Shown here: positions 60,700 to 64,000 of the stretch, one piece after another
Numbering within the stretch: position 1 is the stretch's first letter
How the letters are laid out: each line of letters opens with the position of its first letter
NCBI RefSeq assembly: GCF_000735525.1
Contig: NZ_JMPR01000038.1
Coordinates: forward strand, 62,001-126,000
DNA length: 64,000 bases
Reading direction: 5' to 3'
Origin: Tatumella ptyseos ATCC 33301
GTDB lineage: Bacteria > Pseudomonadota > Gammaproteobacteria > Enterobacterales > Enterobacteriaceae
Position numbers and translations under genes: made by a program
The notes under the pieces: generated by a model
The model's database searches: none
What the model was told of the DNA's origin: nothing
Seen by the model: only the letters and a program-made list of their open reading frames with translations

Positions 60700-61967
60700 C
60701 CGCGCCCGGTGGCCGCAACCGCACCTTTATGGAGTGTTGCGGCCTCACCCTCGCAGGCCAGCTCCGCGATGCTGGCGATCAGCTCCACGCTTTGCTCCAT
60801 AATATCCAGTGATGCAAACTCATATTTACTGTGGAAGTTAAATCCACCGGTAAACAGATTCGGGCAAGGTAATCCCCGCCAGGAAAGGAATGCACCATCC
60901 GTCCCGCCACGGATAGGCTTTATTTTCGGCCGGATACCATTCTTGTCCATCGCCCGCAGGACCAGCTCAATCACCTGTGGATGCGCTTCTATTTTACTGC
61001 GCATATTGCGGTAGCTCTCATGAAAAACGACCGAAACTGTCGCTTTTCCGCCATACGTCTGATTCATCTCTTCAGCAATGGCTTCCAGTGTCTGTTGGCG
61101 TGCGGCGAAATGATGGTCGTCAAAATCGCGGATCAGATAATGTATTTCCGCTTTCAGCGCATTCCCTTTGAGTGAGTGAAGATGCCAGAACCCTGCATCT
61201 CCTTCTGTCTTCTCCGGCTTCTCATCCTGCGGTAACTGACGGTGAAATGCCCAGGCCAGTTCCAGAGAATTTATAAGCTTCCCTTTAGCATATCCCGTAT
61301 GCGCACTCTGTCCGTTGATACGGATCACCGCATCGGCCGCGTTAAAATTTTCATATTCAAATTCACCCAAACCGCCGCCATCGACCGTATAGGCCCAGTC
61401 TGCACCGAAGGCCTGAATATCAAATAACGGTGCCCCGGCCCCGGTTTCTTCATCCGGGGTGAATGCCACCCGAATTTTCCCGTGAGGACGGGACTTCAGC
61501 CTTGCCAGTGCTGTCATGATGGCTGCGATCCCGGCTTTATCATCGGCACCTAACAGGGTCTTGCCGTCCGTCGTGATCAGTGTATGGCCATGCAGTTCAT
61601 GCAATACCGGCATCAGTACCGGCGACAGCACCTCATCCCCTATTCCCAGCGCAATATCACCGCCACGATAGTTTTCCACCAGCAGAGGATGGACATGTTT
61701 GCCGGTAAAATCCGGCGCGGTATCCAGATGCGCAATAAATCCGATCACCGGGGCCTTTGCCGTGGTATTCGCCGGCAATGTCGCCATCAGACAGCAGTGC
61801 TCACTTAAACTAATATCAACACAGCCCAGTGACTCCAGCTGAGCTTTGAGCACCGTGGCCAGCAACCATTGCCCTTCACTGCTGGGGACCTGAACGGCCC
61901 GGCATTGTATTTTTGATTGAGTATCTATCTGAACATATTCTAAAAATCTCTCCAGTAATTGCTCCAT
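60669..61967 (-). CDS. pepT: Peptidase T (tripeptidase)
   Basis: A 432-residue M20B zinc peptidase that removes N-terminal residues from tripeptides. Metal ligands are visible in [11 protein letters not shown] and GADDKAGIA, with the catalytic Glu in [10 protein letters not shown]. Start ATG 61967 has GAGGAGG upstream. The C-terminus is ~24 residues longer than E. coli PepT (408) and runs into the end of roxA on the other strand. Confidence 0.95.
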   Translation of the reverse strand: MEQLLERFLEYVQIDTQSKIQCRAVQVPSSEGQWLLATVLKAQLESLGCVDISLSEHCCLMATLPANTTAKAPVIGFIAHLDTAPDFTGKHVHPLLVENYRGGDIALGIGDEVLSPVLMPVLHELHGHTLITTDGKTLLGADDKAGIAAIMTALARLKSRPHGKIRVAFTPDEETGAGAPLFDIQAFGADWAYTVDGGGLGEFEYENFNAADAVIRINGQSAHTGYAKGKLINSLELAWAFHRQLPQDEKPEKTEGDAGFWHLHSLKGNALKAEIHYLIRDFDDHHFAARQQTLEAIAEEMNQTYGGKATVSVVFHESYRNMRSKIEAHPQVIELVLRAMDKNGIRPKIKPIRGGTDGAFLSWRGLPCPNLFTGGFNFHSKYEFASLDIMEQSVELIASIAELACEGEAATLHKGAVAATGRGYSSSSPKYQ

Positions 61968-62258
61968 AATACCCTCCTCTTTAACCCGAAAGGTATTATT
62001 GCCCCTGCGTCGCGGTTTTATTTTGTCCAGGGTCATAAATCATTCGGTTATTATTTTTAACTAATTCTTTCAGGTCATGGTTACCCGGCGAGCGCCAGTC
62101 CCGGCGCTTTCTCTGCCGCGACTGACTGGCGGTTCAGGCCCTGACGGCCTGTTTCACTGGCAATCAGGGATAATTCAGGTATCATCCCGCGCTTAAATTG
62201 TGGCAAGCCAGCCTGGCTGGTTTTGCTTATCTGCTCTCATTTCAACTGAGTGACTAAA

Positions 62259-63374
62259 ATGACGCAAACATGCGCGCAACAGGCGCTGGTTACGCTTTCT
62301 GGCATCAGTAAAGCCTTTGACGGGAAGTCAGTGGTTGCTGACTTCGACCTCACCATCGGACATGGCGAGTTTGTGACCCTGCTGGGACCTTCCGGGTGCG
62401 GTAAAACCACCATTCTGCGCCTGATTGCCGGACTGGAAAACACCGATCAGGGGCAGGTCACACTGGACGGTCAGGATATTACTCATCTGCCCGCCGAAAA
62501 ACGTCATATCAATACCGTATTTCAGAGCTATGCTCTGTTTCCGCACATGAACGTTTTTGATAACGTGGCGTTCGGATTACGGATGCAGAAAACCCCCGCC
62601 GCTGAAATTAAACAGCGCGTCAATGAAGCTCTGACGATGGTGCGCTTACAGGAATTTGCCGACCGTAAACCCTCACAACTCTCCGGGGGCCAGCAACAAC
62701 GCGTAGCGATTGCCCGGGCCGTGGTTAACCGGCCTAAGGTCCTGTTACTGGATGAATCCCTGTCGGCTCTCGATTACAAATTACGTAAGCAGATGCAGAA
62801 CGAGCTGAAAGCATTGCAGCGTAAACTGGGTATTACCTTTATTTTCGTCACCCATGACCAGGAAGAAGCCCTGACCATGTCGGACCGTATTGTGGTTCTC
62901 AGGGACGGAAAGATTGAGCAGGATGGCTCACCTCGCGCTATCTATGAAGAACCCGCTAACCTGTTTGTTGCCCGTTTTATCGGAGAGATTAACCTGTTCG
63001 ATGGCCGGGTCATCCGAACCGGGGCGGACGGGGCCACTCAGGTTGAAATCAGCGGATGCGAATATCAGGTACATTGTCCGTTCCCGGTCAGCGAAGGAGA
63101 CCGTGTCAATGTGCTGCTGCGCCCGGAAGATTTGCGTATCGACGAAGTGCAAAATGCAGGCAGTGCCCAGGGCCTGACCGGATATATCCGCGAACGGAAC
63201 TATAAAGGCAGTACGCTTGAATCGGTGGTTGAACTGGATAATGGTCAGAGCATTACCGTGAGTGAATTCTTCAACGAAGATGATCCTGATTTCGATTATC
63301 TGCTCAATCAAAAAGTGACCGTAAGCTGGGTCAATCACTGGGAGGTTGTATTGCCCTATGAAGCTGATGCGTAA
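62259..63374 (+). CDS. potA: Spermidine/putrescine ABC transporter ATPase PotA
   Basis: A 371-residue ATPase. Walker [10 protein letters not shown] (~42-50), signature [14 protein letters not shown], Walker [13 protein letters not shown], and a C-terminal regulatory domain ([29 protein letters not shown]). The ATG at 62259 is preferred; a GTG at 62250 adds three residues. potB overlaps by 17 bp. Confidence 0.97.
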   Translation: MTQTCAQQALVTLSGISKAFDGKSVVADFDLTIGHGEFVTLLGPSGCGKTTILRLIAGLENTDQGQVTLDGQDITHLPAEKRHINTVFQSYALFPHMNVFDNVAFGLRMQKTPAAEIKQRVNEALTMVRLQEFADRKPSQLSGGQQQRVAIARAVVNRPKVLLLDESLSALDYKLRKQMQNELKALQRKLGITFIFVTHDQEEALTMSDRIVVLRDGKIEQDGSPRAIYEEPANLFVARFIGEINLFDGRVIRTGADGATQVEISGCEYQVHCPFPVSEGDRVNVLLRPEDLRIDEVQNAGSAQGLTGYIRERNYKGSTLESVVELDNGQSITVSEFFNEDDPDFDYLLNQKVTVSWVNHWEVVLPYEADA

Positions 63375-64000
63375 TCGCTTTCAGACTGTTGTTGTTGCAG
63401 TGATCACCGGCTGGCTGGTGCTGTTTGTGCTGGCCCCGAACCTGATGATACTGCTGGCCAGTTTTCTGACCCGGGACGACAATAATTTCATCCGCATGGT
63501 ATTTACGCTGAGTAACTATCGTCGGCTGGCGGATCCGCTGTACATTGATGTACTGGTGCATTCCCTGAATATGGCCTTTATTGCGACGGCCTGCTGTCTG
63601 CTACTGGGGTATCCGTTTGCCTGGTGCCTGAGCAGTCTGCCGGTACGCTGGCGTCCGCTAATGCTGTTTTTACTGATCCTGCCGTTCTGGACTAACTCGC
63701 TGATCCGTATCTATGCACTGAAAATTTTCCTGAGTGTCCGCGGATTACTCAATAGCTTCCTGCTTTGGGCCGGGGCTATCGACCAGCCGTTACGGATTAT
63801 GTATACCCCCGAAGCGGTGATCCTGGGGTTGGTCTATATCCTGTTGCCTTTTATGGTGATGCCGCTCTACTCCAGTCTGGAAAAGCTGGATAAGCCTTGT
63901 CTGGAGGCTGCACGGGACCTGGGGGCTGGCAGGGTGCAGACTTTTATGCGGATAATTCTGCCCTTGACGATGCCGGGCGTGATTGCCGGGTGCCTGCTGG
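63358..64000 (+). CDS. potB: Spermidine/putrescine ABC transporter permease PotB (cut by window edge)
   Basis: The first 214 codons of PotB, an inner-membrane permease. Membrane segments are visible near residues 12-35, 65-85 and 95-120. The sequence reads [38 protein letters not shown] and the EAA loop [19 protein letters not shown]. The ATG at 63358 overlaps the end of potA. Confidence 0.95.
   Translation, partial: MKLMRNRFQTVVVAVITGWLVLFVLAPNLMILLASFLTRDDNNFIRMVFTLSNYRRLADPLYIDVLVHSLNMAFIATACCLLLGYPFAWCLSSLPVRWRPLMLFLLILPFWTNSLIRIYALKIFLSVRGLLNSFLLWAGAIDQPLRIMYTPEAVILGLVYILLPFMVMPLYSSLEKLDKPCLEAARDLGAGRVQTFMRIILPLTMPGVIAGCLL

Overview
The window is an Enterobacterales chromosome segment. 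The right flank (51.3-64 kb) carries icd, rluE, nudJ, mnmA, hflD, purB, phoP, phoQ, roxA, pepT, potA and potB in the same order and orientation as Escherichia coli. Divergence at the protein level suggests a genus outside Escherichia/Salmonella, perhaps Erwiniaceae; the genus is not certain.

About 43.5 kb (7,881-51,457) is a prophage integrated into the 3' end of icd, as e14 is in E. coli K-12. The full icd gene sits at the int end. A displaced copy of its last ~164 bp (7,745-7,908) marks the other end, and both copies share a 28-bp identical core. The prophage is a mosaic. It has lambda-type head genes (Nu1, GpA, GpW, portal, protease-capsid fusion) and a P2-type contractile tail (sheath, tube, E/E' frameshift, tape measure, U, X, D, W, J, I, fibre, Tfa). 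It also has a GH19 endolysin with holins and Rz/Rz1, a Q antiterminator, an O-like replication gene with iterons, a YmfL/CII-like gene, a cro/cI switch with matching left and right operators, and xis/int. Head, tail, lysis, replication and cro genes are on the minus strand. cI, the pL-type operon (HD hydrolase, Tad2-like, xis, int) and most cargo genes are on the plus strand.

The prophage carries several cargo islands. Next to attL lie a DUF4145 gene and an McrA-like HNH nuclease, the place mcrA has in e14. Between terminase and lysis genes lie a YafO-like toxin with a tiny coupled partner and an ImmA/IrrE protease. Between the lysis genes and Q is a three-gene plus-strand cassette with two membrane proteins. 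Between two copies of an ORF6N antirepressor are a HEPN-like gene and a phosphoribosyltransferase-SLOG-small protein operon. Beyond the second copy are another HEPN-like protein and a ComEC-type metallo-beta-lactamase. A BRCT protein gene split by an in-frame stop lies between cI and the left operator.

The left flank (1-7.7 kb) is an accessory island. It has a LysE exporter/LysR pair, three DUF1493 genes (two coupled to an STM2901-like gene behind the same leader), an RNase A-like polymorphic toxin with its immunity gene, a decayed second copy of that toxin whose immunity gene is still intact, and a TetR/DUF1348 pair. Fossils of a phage tail-fibre assembly gene and a DNA methyltransferase, plus direct repeats beside the icd terminator, suggest an older element once used the same icd site.

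The best candidates for undescribed systems are the phosphoribosyltransferase-SLOG operon (38.9-40.4 kb) and the three-gene cassette at 33.5-35.1 kb. The structured left-operon leader at 48.5-48.8 kb and the repeated STM2901/DUF1493 modules also deserve attention.
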